Assembly (NCBI GenBank): GCA_001823505.1
Contig: MHUS01000010.1
Coordinates: 39,785 to 77,362 of the forward strand
DNA length: 37,578 nucleotides
Direction: 5' to 3'
DNA from: Candidatus Yonathbacteria bacterium RIFCSPHIGHO2_01_FULL_51_10
GTDB taxonomy: Bacteria > Patescibacteriota > Minisyncoccia > Phycocordibacterales > UBA1539_B
Shown here: positions 12,842 to 20,989 of the stretch, in pieces
Numbering within the stretch: position 1 is the first letter of the stretch
Layout of the letters: every line of letters begins with the position of its first letter
Notes under the pieces: generated by a model
What the model was told of the DNA's origin: nothing
The model's database searches: none
What the model saw: the letters and a program-made list of their open reading frames with translations, nothing else
Translations under genes and position numbers: made by a program

Positions 12842-14263
12842 CTAGAAGTCGTCAAGGTTATCTCGAGCGCTCGGCGTGGCTGCCGCATTTCCGTATTCAC
12901 CACCCTCGATCGTAAGGAACGTGGCCTGTCTTTCATCAAAGTAGAGCTCTGTTTTCCCCGTGGGACCGTTGCGGTGCTTCTCGATCAAGATTTCGGCGAT
13001 ATTGGGGCGGTCGGAGTTTTGGTTCATCTTGTCGTCGCGGTGGATGAACATAACCACATCGGCGTCCTGTTCGATGGATCCTGAATCACGGAGGTCGGAG
13101 AGGCGAGGGCGATCCCGGCGCTGCTCAACCGCACGAGAAAGCTGGGAGAGCGCCAGGACCGGCACGCTGAGCTCTTTGGCGAGGCCTTTGAGCGCACGCG
13201 AGATCTCGGTCACTTGGTTGACCATGGAATCGTAGTTTCGTGATGGCGCCATGAGCTGAAGATAGTCCACGACAATAAGCCCCAGACCATGCTCGGCTTT
13301 GATCCGGCGAGCCGTGGCGCGCATTTTGGTGATCGTGTTGGCGGACTGCTCGTCAATATATATCGGTGCCTGTGCAAGGCGCGCCATGGAGTCACGGAGG
13401 CGCTCAAAGTCCTCATCGGACGTGATCTTGCCGGTGCGCAGTTTCCATCCATCCACGCGAGCCTCAGCGGCAAGCATGCGGTCAGCGAGCTGCTGGGAAC
13501 TCATTTCAAGCGAGAAGATACAGACCGGGGTTTGATGCTTAAGAGCCGTCTGACGGGCAATATCAAGCGCCAGGGAGGTCTTTCCCATGGATGGACGAGC
13601 AGCGAGGATGATGAGGTCCTCCGGCTGGAGTCCGGCGAGCTTGTTGTCGAGGCCGGGGAAGCCCGTGGGTACGCCGCGGAGCTTCTCGCGGCCGTTGTGC
13701 AAGCCATCAAGACGATCCCACGCCACATCGAGCGTATCAGAGAGTGAAAGGTACTGGTGCGAGGTCCCCAGAGAGCTGACTGACATGACCTTCTTCTCCG
13801 CCTCTTCCAAGAGCTGGTCGATATCCTCCGCTTCGCTGTACCCCAACTCGGCGATGGTATCGGCGGCCCCAATAAGATTGCGAAGGATATACTTGCGACG
13901 CACGATCTCGGCATAGTAGGTTGCGTTCGTTGCGGACGGCACCACACTTACGATCTCGGCAAGGTACGCATTGCCACCAACTTGTTCAAGCATTCCTTTT
14001 TCTTTCAGGCGCGATGACACCGAGAGAAGGTCGATCGGCTCACGGCGCGTGTGGAGCTCAAACATCGCCCGAAAGATCATACGGTGCTTTTCTGCATAGA
14101 ATGAATCATCGTTGATAAGGTCCGCGACATCGTGCATCGAGTCGGGCTTGAGCATAATAGAACCCAAGAGCGCGCGCTCTGAATCAATGTTTTGAGGTGG
14201 AACGCGGAGCGATTCACGGAATTGTTTTTTTGACGTTTTTTCGCGTTCTTTGGAGACAGGCAT
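12842..14263 (-). CDS. dnaB: Replicative DNA helicase DnaB
   Basis: 473 residues from ATG 14263 (476 from ATG 14272). Hexameric 5'-3' helicase at the replication fork. N-terminal helical domain starts at VPPQNIDSERALLGSIM (about 20-36); RecA-like ATPase domain with Walker A ARPSMGKTS near 208, the Walker B LGLIVVDYLQLM near 310, the SQLSR motif and DLRDSGSIEQDADVVMFIHR near 385. No intein. The -10 box of its promoter lies only 3 bases before ATG 14272, so 14263 is the likelier start. Followed directly by recR. Confidence 0.96.
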   Translation of the reverse strand: MPVSKEREKTSKKQFRESLRVPPQNIDSERALLGSIMLKPDSMHDVADLINDDSFYAEKHRMIFRAMFELHTRREPIDLLSVSSRLKEKGMLEQVGGNAYLAEIVSVVPSATNATYYAEIVRRKYILRNLIGAADTIAELGYSEAEDIDQLLEEAEKKVMSVSSLGTSHQYLSLSDTLDVAWDRLDGLHNGREKLRGVPTGFPGLDNKLAGLQPEDLIILAARPSMGKTSLALDIARQTALKHQTPVCIFSLEMSSQQLADRMLAAEARVDGWKLRTGKITSDEDFERLRDSMARLAQAPIYIDEQSANTITKMRATARRIKAEHGLGLIVVDYLQLMAPSRNYDSMVNQVTEISRALKGLAKELSVPVLALSQLSRAVEQRRDRPRLSDLRDSGSIEQDADVVMFIHRDDKMNQNSDRPNIAEILIEKHRNGPTGKTELYFDERQATFLTIEGGEYGNAAATPSARDNLDDF

Positions 14264-14275
14264 AGGAGGCATTGT

Positions 14276-14305
14276 AGCATAGCGTTAAGAACCCGCACCG
14301 ACCAA
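14276..14305 (-). promoter_or_regulatory. dnaB-recR promoter
   Basis: Minus strand TTGGTC (14305-14300), 18-base spacer, TATGCT (14281-14276). Very short or no leader before dnaB and no Shine-Dalgarno sequence. Confidence 0.5.
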
Positions 14306-14405
14306 AACGGGGAAAATCCGTGGAGAAGATGGGGATTTCAAATGGATGGGGGGGGGTAAGTTAAATGGGTGAGTATACGGTAATGGATACTGCGGGCACA
14401 AAAAC

Positions 14406-14434
14406 TTGCCTTGTCTAAATTAATATGTTATAGT
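14406..14434 (+). promoter_or_regulatory. Promoter of the 68-aa gene
   Basis: TTGCCT (14406-14411), 17-base spacer, TATAGT (14429-14434). Leader about 60 bases with AAGGAGG. The 220 bases between dnaB and this gene hold nothing else I can name except a run of nine G at 14348-14356. Confidence 0.6.
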
Positions 14435-14499
14435 ATCAAATAGACTATTGGTTTTCCTCACACCACAAAAAGTGGGGGTACAGCAAAAAGGAGGATGTA

Positions 14500-14706
14500 A
14501 TGAAACACACAAAAAGTAGTCTTACGCGATTAGTAACGCTTTGTGTACAAGTTGCCGAGAAAGGATACGAGGGTGGTTTTCCGTATGAAAGCGCTGCGGA
14601 AAATAGTGGTGAAACAATAGGACGACTTGCCGCGGTTCTCTTGGAGACAGCTCTTCGTGACGAAACTGTTGCTAAGGCTCTAGGTATCAAAGTAGCTACC
14701 AAATAA
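14500..14706 (+). CDS. Unknown 68-aa protein
   Basis: 68 residues, helical by look, no membrane span. Central helix GRLAAVLLETALRDETVAKAL (about 41-61). AAAAAGGAGG lies six bases before the ATG. Own promoter and strong terminator make it a true single-gene unit. Family not recognised; small all-helical proteins of this kind can be DNA-binding or chaperone-like, but no motif shows it. Confidence 0.7.
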   Translation: MKHTKSSLTRLVTLCVQVAEKGYEGGFPYESAAENSGETIGRLAAVLLETALRDETVAKALGIKVATK

Positions 14707-14730
14707 CACAAACTGCCTCGTTAGTTATTC

Positions 14731-14766
14731 AATAAACGCCACCCGAGAAGGTGGCGTTTATTTTTT
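14731..14766 (+). terminator. Terminator of the 68-aa gene
   Basis: 13-bp perfect stem AATAAACGCCACC/GGTGGCGTTTATT, loop CGAGAA, followed by further T to 14766. Confidence 0.92.
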
Positions 14767-14801
14767 GCTCTATCTAACTAACCAACCGACTATTTTTCAG
14801 T

Positions 14802-14837
14802 TGTCATTTTTAGTGACGACCGTCACTAAAAATGACA
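14802..14837. repeat. 36-bp perfect palindrome with 2-base centre
   Basis: Two 17-base arms (14802-14818 and 14821-14837) separated by AC. Neither side has a T-run outside the arms, so it is not a standard terminator, though it lies just past the 3' end of cysS (minus) and the 68-aa gene (plus), where it could act as a transcript-end structure. Confidence 0.85.
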
Positions 14838-14880
14838 TAGGAGATAAAAATTTATACGCAGACATAGCGCAGCGTGCAAT

Positions 14881-16227
14881 TTAGCCTATGCGTGACAACC
14901 TGAAACCTTTTGGCGTATCCATCACCTCATATCCAAGGGTGGTAAGCTCGGCACGAATTGCATCGGCGCGTTTCCAGTCCTTCGCACTGCGCGCTTCCTC
15001 GCGCTTCGCGGCAAGGAGAGCAACTTCTTTTGGAACAGGATCTTTTTTGAGTCCCTTGAGGCCGAGTCCGAGCACCTCATCGAAAACAACGAGGGTGGCC
15101 CGCTTGTTGTGTGCCGCTATTTTTTTGTCCTTGACCAATTGCCAGACCACAGCGAGTGCTTTTGGGGTATTGAGATCATCCACGAGCGCATCAAAAAATT
15201 TCTTTCTGTATGAAGTACTGATTACACCTTTTGCCTTCGGGAGTTCCAGAAACGCATTTTGGAGCTTCTCGAACGCATGCTGTGCGCCCGTGAGTGCCTC
15301 CCAGGTGAAGTTCATCGTTGCGCGGTATTGCGTCCCAAGAACAAGATAGCGAAATGCGAGCGAAGAGAATCCGTGCTCGCGGATACTCGCAAGTGTTATG
15401 ATGTTGCCAATGGACTTGGACATTTTTTGGCCATCTACCATCACGAATGCCGTATGGACCCATGCTCGCACGAATTGCCTTCCTGTTGCCGCCTCAGACT
15501 GGGCGACCTCGTTCGTGTGATGCGGAAAAATGAGGTCGATGCCCCCGGTATGGATATCGATGGTCTCTCCAAGTTTCTCCATTGCCATCGCTGAGCACTC
15601 GATATGCCATCCCGGTCTGCCTTTCCCAAATGGCGCGTCAAAGCTGTTCTCGCCGTCCTCCGGTGTCCAAAATTTCCACAATGCGAAATCCCGCGCATCA
15701 TTTTTGGCATACTCATCGCTTTCAATTCGTGAGCGTGTGCGCGCATCAATCTTTAATCGAGCAAGGCGGCCATATCCCTTGGATTTTGAAATATCAAAAT
15801 AAATTCCGGCTTCAGTGCGATACGCATACCCATTGCTGAGAAGCTTTTGTATCAGCTTCACCATTCCCTTAATGTGACCAACGGCGTGGGGGAGAATACC
15901 CGGGACTTTTATTCCAAGACTTGCGGTGTCCTCCAAAAATAGGTCTTCGTAACGTTTGGTGAGCGCCGAAAGGGGAACGCCTTCTGCGATGCTCCGCTTA
16001 ATCGTTTTATCATCAATGTCGGTGATATTCATCACGTGCTTTACTTTGTATCCTGCTGCCTCAAGTGCACGTTTCAAAATATCATTGCTGATAAATGCCC
16101 GAAAATTCCCAATATGCGCAGAATCATACACCGTCGGTCCGCAGCTATACATAGAAACACGCCCCTTCATGAGGGGTTGGAAGATCTCCTTCTTGCGGGT
16201 GAGCGTGTTGAAAAATCTTAAAACCAT
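14881..16227 (-). CDS. cysS: Cysteinyl-tRNA synthetase
   Basis: 448 residues from ATG 16227, within the usual 450-470. Class I synthetase charging tRNA-Cys. HIGH-type motif SAHIGN with the preceding zinc ligand SCGPTVYD near residue 28; other zinc ligands in HIECSAMAM and IDLIFPHHTNEVAQSEAATG; KMSKS motif GQKMSKSIGN near 266; C-terminal DALR-type helical domain. The start overlaps the corA stop by ten bases, so it is translated as part of a corA-cysS operon. The longer frame up to 16293 is an overlap artefact inside corA. Confidence 0.96.
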   Translation of the reverse strand: MVLRFFNTLTRKKEIFQPLMKGRVSMYSCGPTVYDSAHIGNFRAFISNDILKRALEAAGYKVKHVMNITDIDDKTIKRSIAEGVPLSALTKRYEDLFLEDTASLGIKVPGILPHAVGHIKGMVKLIQKLLSNGYAYRTEAGIYFDISKSKGYGRLARLKIDARTRSRIESDEYAKNDARDFALWKFWTPEDGENSFDAPFGKGRPGWHIECSAMAMEKLGETIDIHTGGIDLIFPHHTNEVAQSEAATGRQFVRAWVHTAFVMVDGQKMSKSIGNIITLASIREHGFSSLAFRYLVLGTQYRATMNFTWEALTGAQHAFEKLQNAFLELPKAKGVISTSYRKKFFDALVDDLNTPKALAVVWQLVKDKKIAAHNKRATLVVFDEVLGLGLKGLKKDPVPKEVALLAAKREEARSAKDWKRADAIRAELTTLGYEVMDTPKGFRLSRIG

Positions 16228-17132
16228 CGTTTGTATTTGAAGAAACCAGCCGTAAGTGTGCCGATCGCGAGCATCAGTAAAATGACAACCCAAAAACCAT
16301 TTGGTCCTTCAACAACCGGCATATTGTCAGCATTCATGCCAAAAATAGCAGCCATCAGGGACAACGGCAACATGGTGAATGTCATGATCGTAAGCACTTT
16401 CATGGTCTCGTTCGTCTTTGTGGTCAACAGCGATGAATTTGTTGAACGGAGCTCGGTAAGCGTTTCTTTGTGCGCGTCCATGAGGCTTGCCACCTTGAGA
16501 TACTCGCCGGTAATAGCTCGCAGATAGTAGAGAAAGTCATCGCCAAACAATTTATGTCCGGCCAGTTCGAAGGAATCAAGAACGTCGCGGTGGTACCGGA
16601 TGGCTTGTTTGAAAGTGAGCAGGTCGCGGTTAATGCGCGAAAGCGTCTCAACCATCATTGCCTCCTCGCCCGAGAACATGCGCGCGGTGGCCTTCTCAAG
16701 TCGAGTGTCAACGAAGTCGAGTTCGTCGATGAGCGATTGATACAGCTCACGAATAATATAAAAGAAAATAAACCCGGCATGGTCTCCGATATTGCTCTTG
16801 TCGAGTATGGAATTAACTTCGAACACCTTCGAAAATTCATGGAGCGGATCGATCACCTCATAGTGCGTGGTGATGATGAATTTCTTCCCGATAATGAAAT
16901 CAACCTCTTGTTCCGTGCGCTTGCCATGCTTGTGAGTGATGGTAGGGAAGTGGAGGATGAGATAAATAAAGTCGCGATAGAGATCAACGCGGGGACGAAC
17001 GCTTAGCGACATGAGCTCATTGCCCAAGATCGGCGGGACGGAAAACTCTTCCATGACCACGCGCACTTCTTCTTCCGTTGGTGATTCAAGGTCAACCCAA
17101 ACAAGATCTTTGTAGGTGTAGCGGGAAATCAT
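16218..17132 (-). CDS. corA: CorA-family Mg2+/Co2+ transporter
   Basis: 304 residues, cytoplasmic funnel domain followed by two C-terminal membrane spans (about 243-263 and 275-295). The signature GMN is present in AAIFGMNADNM, followed by the periplasmic loop PVVEGPNGFW (the family's MPEL-type loop variant). Forms pentameric channels for Mg2+. First gene of a corA-cysS pair. Upstream, TATCAC/TAATTA lie 5-9 bases before the ATG, so the leader is short or absent. Confidence 0.94.
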   Translation of the reverse strand: MISRYTYKDLVWVDLESPTEEEVRVVMEEFSVPPILGNELMSLSVRPRVDLYRDFIYLILHFPTITHKHGKRTEQEVDFIIGKKFIITTHYEVIDPLHEFSKVFEVNSILDKSNIGDHAGFIFFYIIRELYQSLIDELDFVDTRLEKATARMFSGEEAMMVETLSRINRDLLTFKQAIRYHRDVLDSFELAGHKLFGDDFLYYLRAITGEYLKVASLMDAHKETLTELRSTNSSLLTTKTNETMKVLTIMTFTMLPLSLMAAIFGMNADNMPVVEGPNGFWVVILLMLAIGTLTAGFFKYKRWF

Positions 17133-17245
17133 ACGATGTGATAATTAGCGACGCAGAGCGAGTAAAACGGGGAAAATATTTTTTCTCGTTTTCGAGCCGA
17201 GGAGCTAATATAGGTTCAATACCTCTATTATACGCTCCCTCGCGT

Positions 17246-17274
17246 TTGACCACAAGTCTCGCCTCTGCCATAAT
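17246..17274 (+). promoter_or_regulatory. Promoter of the S41 protease gene, leaderless
   Basis: TTGACC (17246-17251), 17-base spacer, CATAAT (17269-17274). The ATG at 17281 is the seventh base after the -10 box, i.e. at the expected transcription start. Confidence 0.65.
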
Positions 17275-17280
17275 ACGCAA

Positions 17281-18567
17281 ATGTTCAAATTCTCGCGTAC
17301 CTCTTTTGCCGTTACCGTTATCGGGATCGGATCCATCATCATTGCTTTCAATGTCGGCTTTTCGGCCGGTACCTATGCCTATGGCGGGGCAACAAACAAC
17401 CAGTCAACGGCATCAACCACACCGCCCAACGAGTTATTTTCAGATATTTTTGCCGGACAGGGGGGTGAAGATACATCGGCCCCGCCGGGTATCGACCTCT
17501 CGGAGGTTTGGGCTGTCTGGCACCTCATTGATAGTAAATACGTTTCCACAACAGCGTCAACAACAGAAGATACTCCGGAGAGTCGCGTTGATGGAATGAC
17601 GGCAGGGTTAGTTGCATCGCTCGGTGATCCGTACACCGTCTTTATGCCTGCGAAGGAAGCGTCGTACTTCAATGAAGAGATCAGCGGCAACTTCGTGGGG
17701 ATCGGAGTAGAGATCGGAATGGACGACAACATCCTCACGGTCATCGCACCCCTTAAGGGAACGCCCGCCGCGCTTGCGGGAATTCTCTCGGGGGATAAGA
17801 TCATCGAGATCGATGGCATCCCGACCGCAAATATGGATACCGATGCGGCCATCACCCGTATTCGCGGAGAGGCGGGGACCACGGTCACGCTTACGGTGCT
17901 CCACAACGGCAGCGACACAACGGTAAAGATCCCTGTGAAGCGCGCCACCATCAACATCCCGACCGTAGAAACAGAGGCGCGTGCTGACGGCGTCTTTGTC
18001 ATCCATCTTTACAGCTTCTCGGCAAATTCACCCTCGCTTTTCCGTGATGCACTCCGCGAGTTCATTCTTTCGGGTGACTATATGCTCGTGCTCGACCTTC
18101 GCGACAACCCGGGAGGATACCTTGATGCCGCGGTGGACATGGCGAGCTTCTTCCTGCCGCAAGGAACAGTGGTCGCACGAGAAGATTTTGGCGGGAACAC
18201 CTCTGAAAATATTTACCGAAGCAAGGGCTACGATATTTTCACTGACCAACTCAAAATGGCGATCCTCATAAACCAAGGGAGCGCCTCTGCATCAGAGATT
18301 CTTGCCGGCGCTCTTTCGGAACATCATAAAGCGACCCTGATCGGCGAAAAGAGCTTTGGGAAGGGTTCGGTACAAGAGCTCGTACCACTCAAAGATGGCG
18401 CTTCACTCAAAGTTACCGTTGCTAAATGGCTCACCCCCAACGGGCACTCTCTTATTCATAACGGTCTTGATCCGCAAATAACCGTGATCACGACCAAGAA
18501 GGATGTTGAAGCGGGTATCGACCCGCAGCTCGAACGCGCGGCTCAGTTCTTGATCAAAGGATCTTAA
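17281..18567 (+). CDS. S41 family C-terminal processing peptidase (CtpA/Prc type)
   Basis: 428 residues. N-terminal anchor (about 8-30), a Thr/Ser-rich linker, an N-terminal helical part (VWAVWHLIDSKY), PDZ domain around 135-210 (GIGVEIGMDDNILTV, GTPAALAGILSGDKIIEIDG), then the S41 protease core with nucleophile Ser in NQGSASASEIL (near 337) and general-base Lys in GEKSFGKGSVQ (near 361). Cleaves C-terminal tails of exported proteins at the cell surface. Followed after eleven bases by rplI. Confidence 0.95.
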   Translation: MFKFSRTSFAVTVIGIGSIIIAFNVGFSAGTYAYGGATNNQSTASTTPPNELFSDIFAGQGGEDTSAPPGIDLSEVWAVWHLIDSKYVSTTASTTEDTPESRVDGMTAGLVASLGDPYTVFMPAKEASYFNEEISGNFVGIGVEIGMDDNILTVIAPLKGTPAALAGILSGDKIIEIDGIPTANMDTDAAITRIRGEAGTTVTLTVLHNGSDTTVKIPVKRATINIPTVETEARADGVFVIHLYSFSANSPSLFRDALREFILSGDYMLVLDLRDNPGGYLDAAVDMASFFLPQGTVVAREDFGGNTSENIYRSKGYDIFTDQLKMAILINQGSASASEILAGALSEHHKATLIGEKSFGKGSVQELVPLKDGASLKVTVAKWLTPNGHSLIHNGLDPQITVITTKKDVEAGIDPQLERAAQFLIKGS

Positions 18568-18578
18568 AATACAAATTT

Positions 18579-19028
18579 ATGAAAGTTATTTTCTTGCGTG
18601 ATGTGCCAAAAGTAGGAAAAAAGGGGGAAGCGAAGGATATATCAGACGGATATGCCCGCAACTTTCTCTTGCCACGCAAACTTGCTGAGATAGCCACGAG
18701 TGACGCACTCGCCCGACACCAGACCGCGCAAAAACATGTCGAGGAACAACGCGCTACAACCGAAGCAACCTTACGTAACCACATTGCGAAGCTCAAAGAT
18801 GCTGCACTTCACATAACGGCAAAAGCGAGCCCTCAGGGACATCTCTTTGCAGGTATCGGTGCAGCAGAGATCGCATCACTGGTGAAGAAAAATATCGGCA
18901 TAGAACTTGACGAAAAATTTTTCATACTTGATCACCCGATCAAGACCGTCGGCATCCACACCCTAGCTGTGCGTGCGGGCCGCATTGAGGGGACCGTCAC
19001 CGTCACGGTCGAATCCGCAGGAGCGTAG
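18579..19028 (+). CDS. rplI: 50S ribosomal protein bL9
   Basis: 149 residues, standard length. N-terminal domain opens MKVIFLRDVPKVGKKGE and contains GYARNFLLPRKLA; long connecting helix (about 42-75); C-terminal domain ending TVTVESAGA. Eleven bases after the S41 protease gene, likely co-transcribed. No Shine-Dalgarno sequence. Confidence 0.97.
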   Translation: MKVIFLRDVPKVGKKGEAKDISDGYARNFLLPRKLAEIATSDALARHQTAQKHVEEQRATTEATLRNHIAKLKDAALHITAKASPQGHLFAGIGAAEIASLVKKNIGIELDEKFFILDHPIKTVGIHTLAVRAGRIEGTVTVTVESAGA

Positions 19029-19046
19029 GGAAGATATCGCGACAGC

Positions 19047-19075
19047 AAAAAAGCCCCCGAGGCGGGGGCTTTTTT
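19047..19075. terminator. Bidirectional terminator between rplI and rpmA
   Basis: AAAAAAGCCCCCG - AGG - CGGGGGCTTTTTT: GC-rich stem flanked by six A and six T, so it ends rplI on the plus strand and rpmA on the minus strand. Confidence 0.95.
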
Positions 19076-19092
19076 GAACAACGATGCTCTAT

Positions 19093-19368
19093 TTATGAGA
19101 CTACATGGACGATGCTCCTGCGCTCAGTCTTGCCTGTGAAGGACGTTTTTCGTGTCACTGCGAAGGCAACCGTGCCATCCTGTGCCGCGAAGAGCGTATG
19201 GTCTTTGCCGACCGATATATTCTTGCCGGGGAGGATCTTTGTACCGCGCTGGCGGACAATAATGTTACCCGTTTTTACTTTTTCACCGGCATACCGCTTA
19301 ACCCCCAGGTATTGTGGGTTTGAGTCTCGAAGGTTATGCGCGGTTCCGCCTGCTTTTCTATGTGCCAT
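19093..19368 (-). CDS. rpmA: 50S ribosomal protein bL27
   Basis: 91 residues. Starts MAHRKAGGTAHNLRDSNP with no cleavable N-terminal extension, so the functional N terminus reaching the peptidyl-transferase centre is directly encoded; core continues YLGVKRYAGEKVKTGNIIVRQRGTK. Unlinked from rplU. Faces the 130-aa gene: the two starts are 29 bases apart, so the divergent promoters must overlap. Confidence 0.97.
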   Translation of the reverse strand: MAHRKAGGTAHNLRDSNPQYLGVKRYAGEKVKTGNIIVRQRGTKILPGKNISVGKDHTLFAAQDGTVAFAVTRKTSFTGKTERRSIVHVVS

Positions 19369-19384
19369 AAGTAACTAAAATGTG

Positions 19385-19390
19385 TATAAT
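19385..19390 (+). promoter_or_regulatory. Consensus -10 of the 130-aa gene, leaderless
   Basis: TATAAT at 19385-19390, seven bases before ATG 19398. No clear -35. It lies in the 29-base space between two divergent start codons. Confidence 0.5.
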
Positions 19391-19397
19391 ATGTCCC

Positions 19398-19790
19398 ATG
19401 AGTATACGGGATGTCCAGGAAAAAATCAAGGGCTCCGTGGTCCCGGTACTCCACAGGCATCGCGGGGACATTTTTGTCGGGGCGATCATACTTTTGGTTG
19501 CCTTTGTGGGGTTTGGCTTGGGACGCCTCTCGGTGACTCCGCAGACACTTTCGCCGGCCGCCCCTTCCGGAGTAACCCAAAATGCCAGTGTCGCCGTGGC
19601 GGCCAATACCCCTGTCTCGGACGGGGCGGAACAGCGAGTGGTCGCCTCAAAGAGCGGCAGCCGGTACCATTTACCGGATTGCCCCGGGGCGCTTCAGATC
19701 AGCGATTCGAACAAGGTCTGGTTTGCATCCCGTTCGGAAGCAGAGAAGGCAGGATACACTCCCGCCTCGAACTGTAAGGGATTACAATAA
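19398..19790 (+). CDS. Membrane-anchored protein with Ada-like metal-binding fold domain
   Basis: 130 residues from ATG 19398. Short cytoplasmic N terminus, one span (about 27-47), a Pro/Ser/Ala-rich external linker (50-82), then a C-terminal module of about 45 residues: VVASKSGSRYHLPDCPGALQI, NKVWFASRSEAEKAGYTPASNC. This pattern (Tyr-His, Pro-x-Cys, WF-x-S-x-x-E-A-x-x-x-G-Y-x-P-x-x-x-C) is that of Ada-type zinc-binding-like domains found in small surface proteins and at the ends of nucleases. Two Cys remain of the four metal ligands in Ada itself, so metal binding is doubtful. Role unknown; DNA or surface binding outside the cell is possible. Confidence 0.8.
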   Translation: MSIRDVQEKIKGSVVPVLHRHRGDIFVGAIILLVAFVGFGLGRLSVTPQTLSPAAPSGVTQNASVAVAANTPVSDGAEQRVVASKSGSRYHLPDCPGALQISDSNKVWFASRSEAEKAGYTPASNCKGLQ

Positions 19791-19827
19791 AAATTATATT
19801 TAAATTTTAATCATTAACGAAACACCC

Positions 19828-20271
19828 ATGGAACGAAACGATCTCTCATACGGCATCATCCCACTCTTCCGCAGCGGGAACCAATGCATTCAACTCCTCA
19901 TCCAGGACCATCATGGTAACTGGGGCTTTCCCAAGGGACATCCGAAGGAAGGAGAGACCGGATTTGAAACGGCGCTTCGTGAGCTCTACGAAGAAACCGG
20001 CATCACGGACTGCAATCTTTTGCCGGGGATCTCATTTACTGACAACTATCAATACACCGCTGAAAATGGCGACAAGGTCAACAAAACAGTAACGTACTAC
20101 CTTGCTGCTGTTAACGATCCACGCATAGAGCAAAAAGATACCGATGGCGAGATCAAGGCGACACTATGGGCAGATGCCGAAACCGCGCTCAAGACTCTTA
20201 CGTTTGAAAATCGCAAGAAACTCATCAATGAAGTCCAACAATACCTCCACTCGCAAAATCTTATCCAATAA
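19828..20271 (+). CDS. Nudix hydrolase, bis(5'-nucleosyl)-tetraphosphatase-like
   Basis: 147 residues, one Nudix domain. Complete Nudix box from GHPKEGE to REL-x-EETGI (residues about 36-58), metal-binding Glu residues all kept. The start YGIIPLF and the segment GNWGFPKGHPKEGET match the Ap4A-hydrolase-like subgroup (MutT/NUDT2-type), so cleavage of diadenosine tetraphosphate or another nucleoside polyphosphate is a reasonable guess. The next gene begins 20 bases on and is likely co-transcribed. Confidence 0.9.
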   Translation: MERNDLSYGIIPLFRSGNQCIQLLIQDHHGNWGFPKGHPKEGETGFETALRELYEETGITDCNLLPGISFTDNYQYTAENGDKVNKTVTYYLAAVNDPRIEQKDTDGEIKATLWADAETALKTLTFENRKKLINEVQQYLHSQNLIQ

Positions 20272-20291
20272 CTTTTACCGCATCTCATTAT

Positions 20292-20885
20292 ATGATCGTT
20301 ATCGATGCAGAAATGTCTGGGCTTGATCCGCACGCAAATTCCATTGTCAGCGTTGGTGCTGTTGATCTTGAGGACCCCTCACGCCAATTCTACGGAGAGT
20401 GCCGCGTGTGGGAGGGTGCAGAGATCGATCCCGAGGGACTTGCGGTAAATGGCTTTAGTGAAGCACAGGTTCTTGACCCAAAAAAGAAATCTCTCGAGGA
20501 TCTTATGCGAGAATTTTTTGCGTGGATCGAAATTTCAACCGATCGAACACTCTGCGGACAGAACGTCGCACTTGATCGCAATTTTTTGAATGATTCATTT
20601 CGCCGTGCAGATGTGCCATTTCGTTTTGCTCACCGTAATGTTGATACGCACTCGGTTGCGTATGCATATTTTCGCTTACATGACACAGAGATCCCTCTTA
20701 AGGAGAGCGACAAGCAATCCGCGCTCTCGCTTGATAAGATCCTTGAAATGCTGGGTCTCCCGCCAGAGCCACGCCCCCACATCGCCCTAAACGGCGCCCT
20801 CCTTGAGGCCGAGGCCTTCTCGCGCATGGTCTACGGCAAAAATCTTTTGCCTGAGTTTGCGCAGTATCCGGTACTCAAGCCATAA
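20292..20885 (+). CDS. DEDDh-type 3'-5' exonuclease-like protein lacking one catalytic Asp
   Basis: 197 residues. Exo I motif DAEMSGLD (D5, E7), Exo II GQNVALDRNF (D95), and Exo III PHIALNGALLEAE with H163; in DEDDh enzymes the pattern is H-x4-D, and here residue 168 is Gly. Overall shape resembles oligoribonuclease/RNase T/DnaQ-type exonucleases. Whether it is still active with three acidic ligands (E172 or E174 might substitute) is open. Follows the Nudix gene by 20 bases. Start ATG 20292 has no ribosome site. Confidence 0.85.
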   Translation: MIVIDAEMSGLDPHANSIVSVGAVDLEDPSRQFYGECRVWEGAEIDPEGLAVNGFSEAQVLDPKKKSLEDLMREFFAWIEISTDRTLCGQNVALDRNFLNDSFRRADVPFRFAHRNVDTHSVAYAYFRLHDTEIPLKESDKQSALSLDKILEMLGLPPEPRPHIALNGALLEAEAFSRMVYGKNLLPEFAQYPVLKP

Positions 20886-20898
20886 AATTCTTAACTGA

Positions 20899-20927
20899 TT
20901 GACAGACTGCTCCTCGTTCTGTATTGT
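20899..20927 (+). promoter_or_regulatory. Promoter of the 313-aa membrane protein gene
   Basis: Consensus TTGACA (20899-20904), 17-base spacer, TATTGT (20922-20927). Leader about 56 bases with GGAGGA. Confidence 0.75.
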
Positions 20928-20989
20928 ACAAAATAGTAAAAGCAGTAGTTATTCGACATTCCCGCGTCTCAACATCGGAGGATTACGTG

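Noticed and set aside
14303..14316. 14-mer AAAACGGGGAAAAT shared with 17164-17177, upstream of dnaB and corA
   Set aside because: A few chance 14-mer matches are expected in a window of this size, and alignment of the two promoters does not extend it.
14348..14356. Run of nine G
   Set aside because: No flanking G-runs to make a quadruplex and no gene frame crosses it; could be slippage or sequencing noise.
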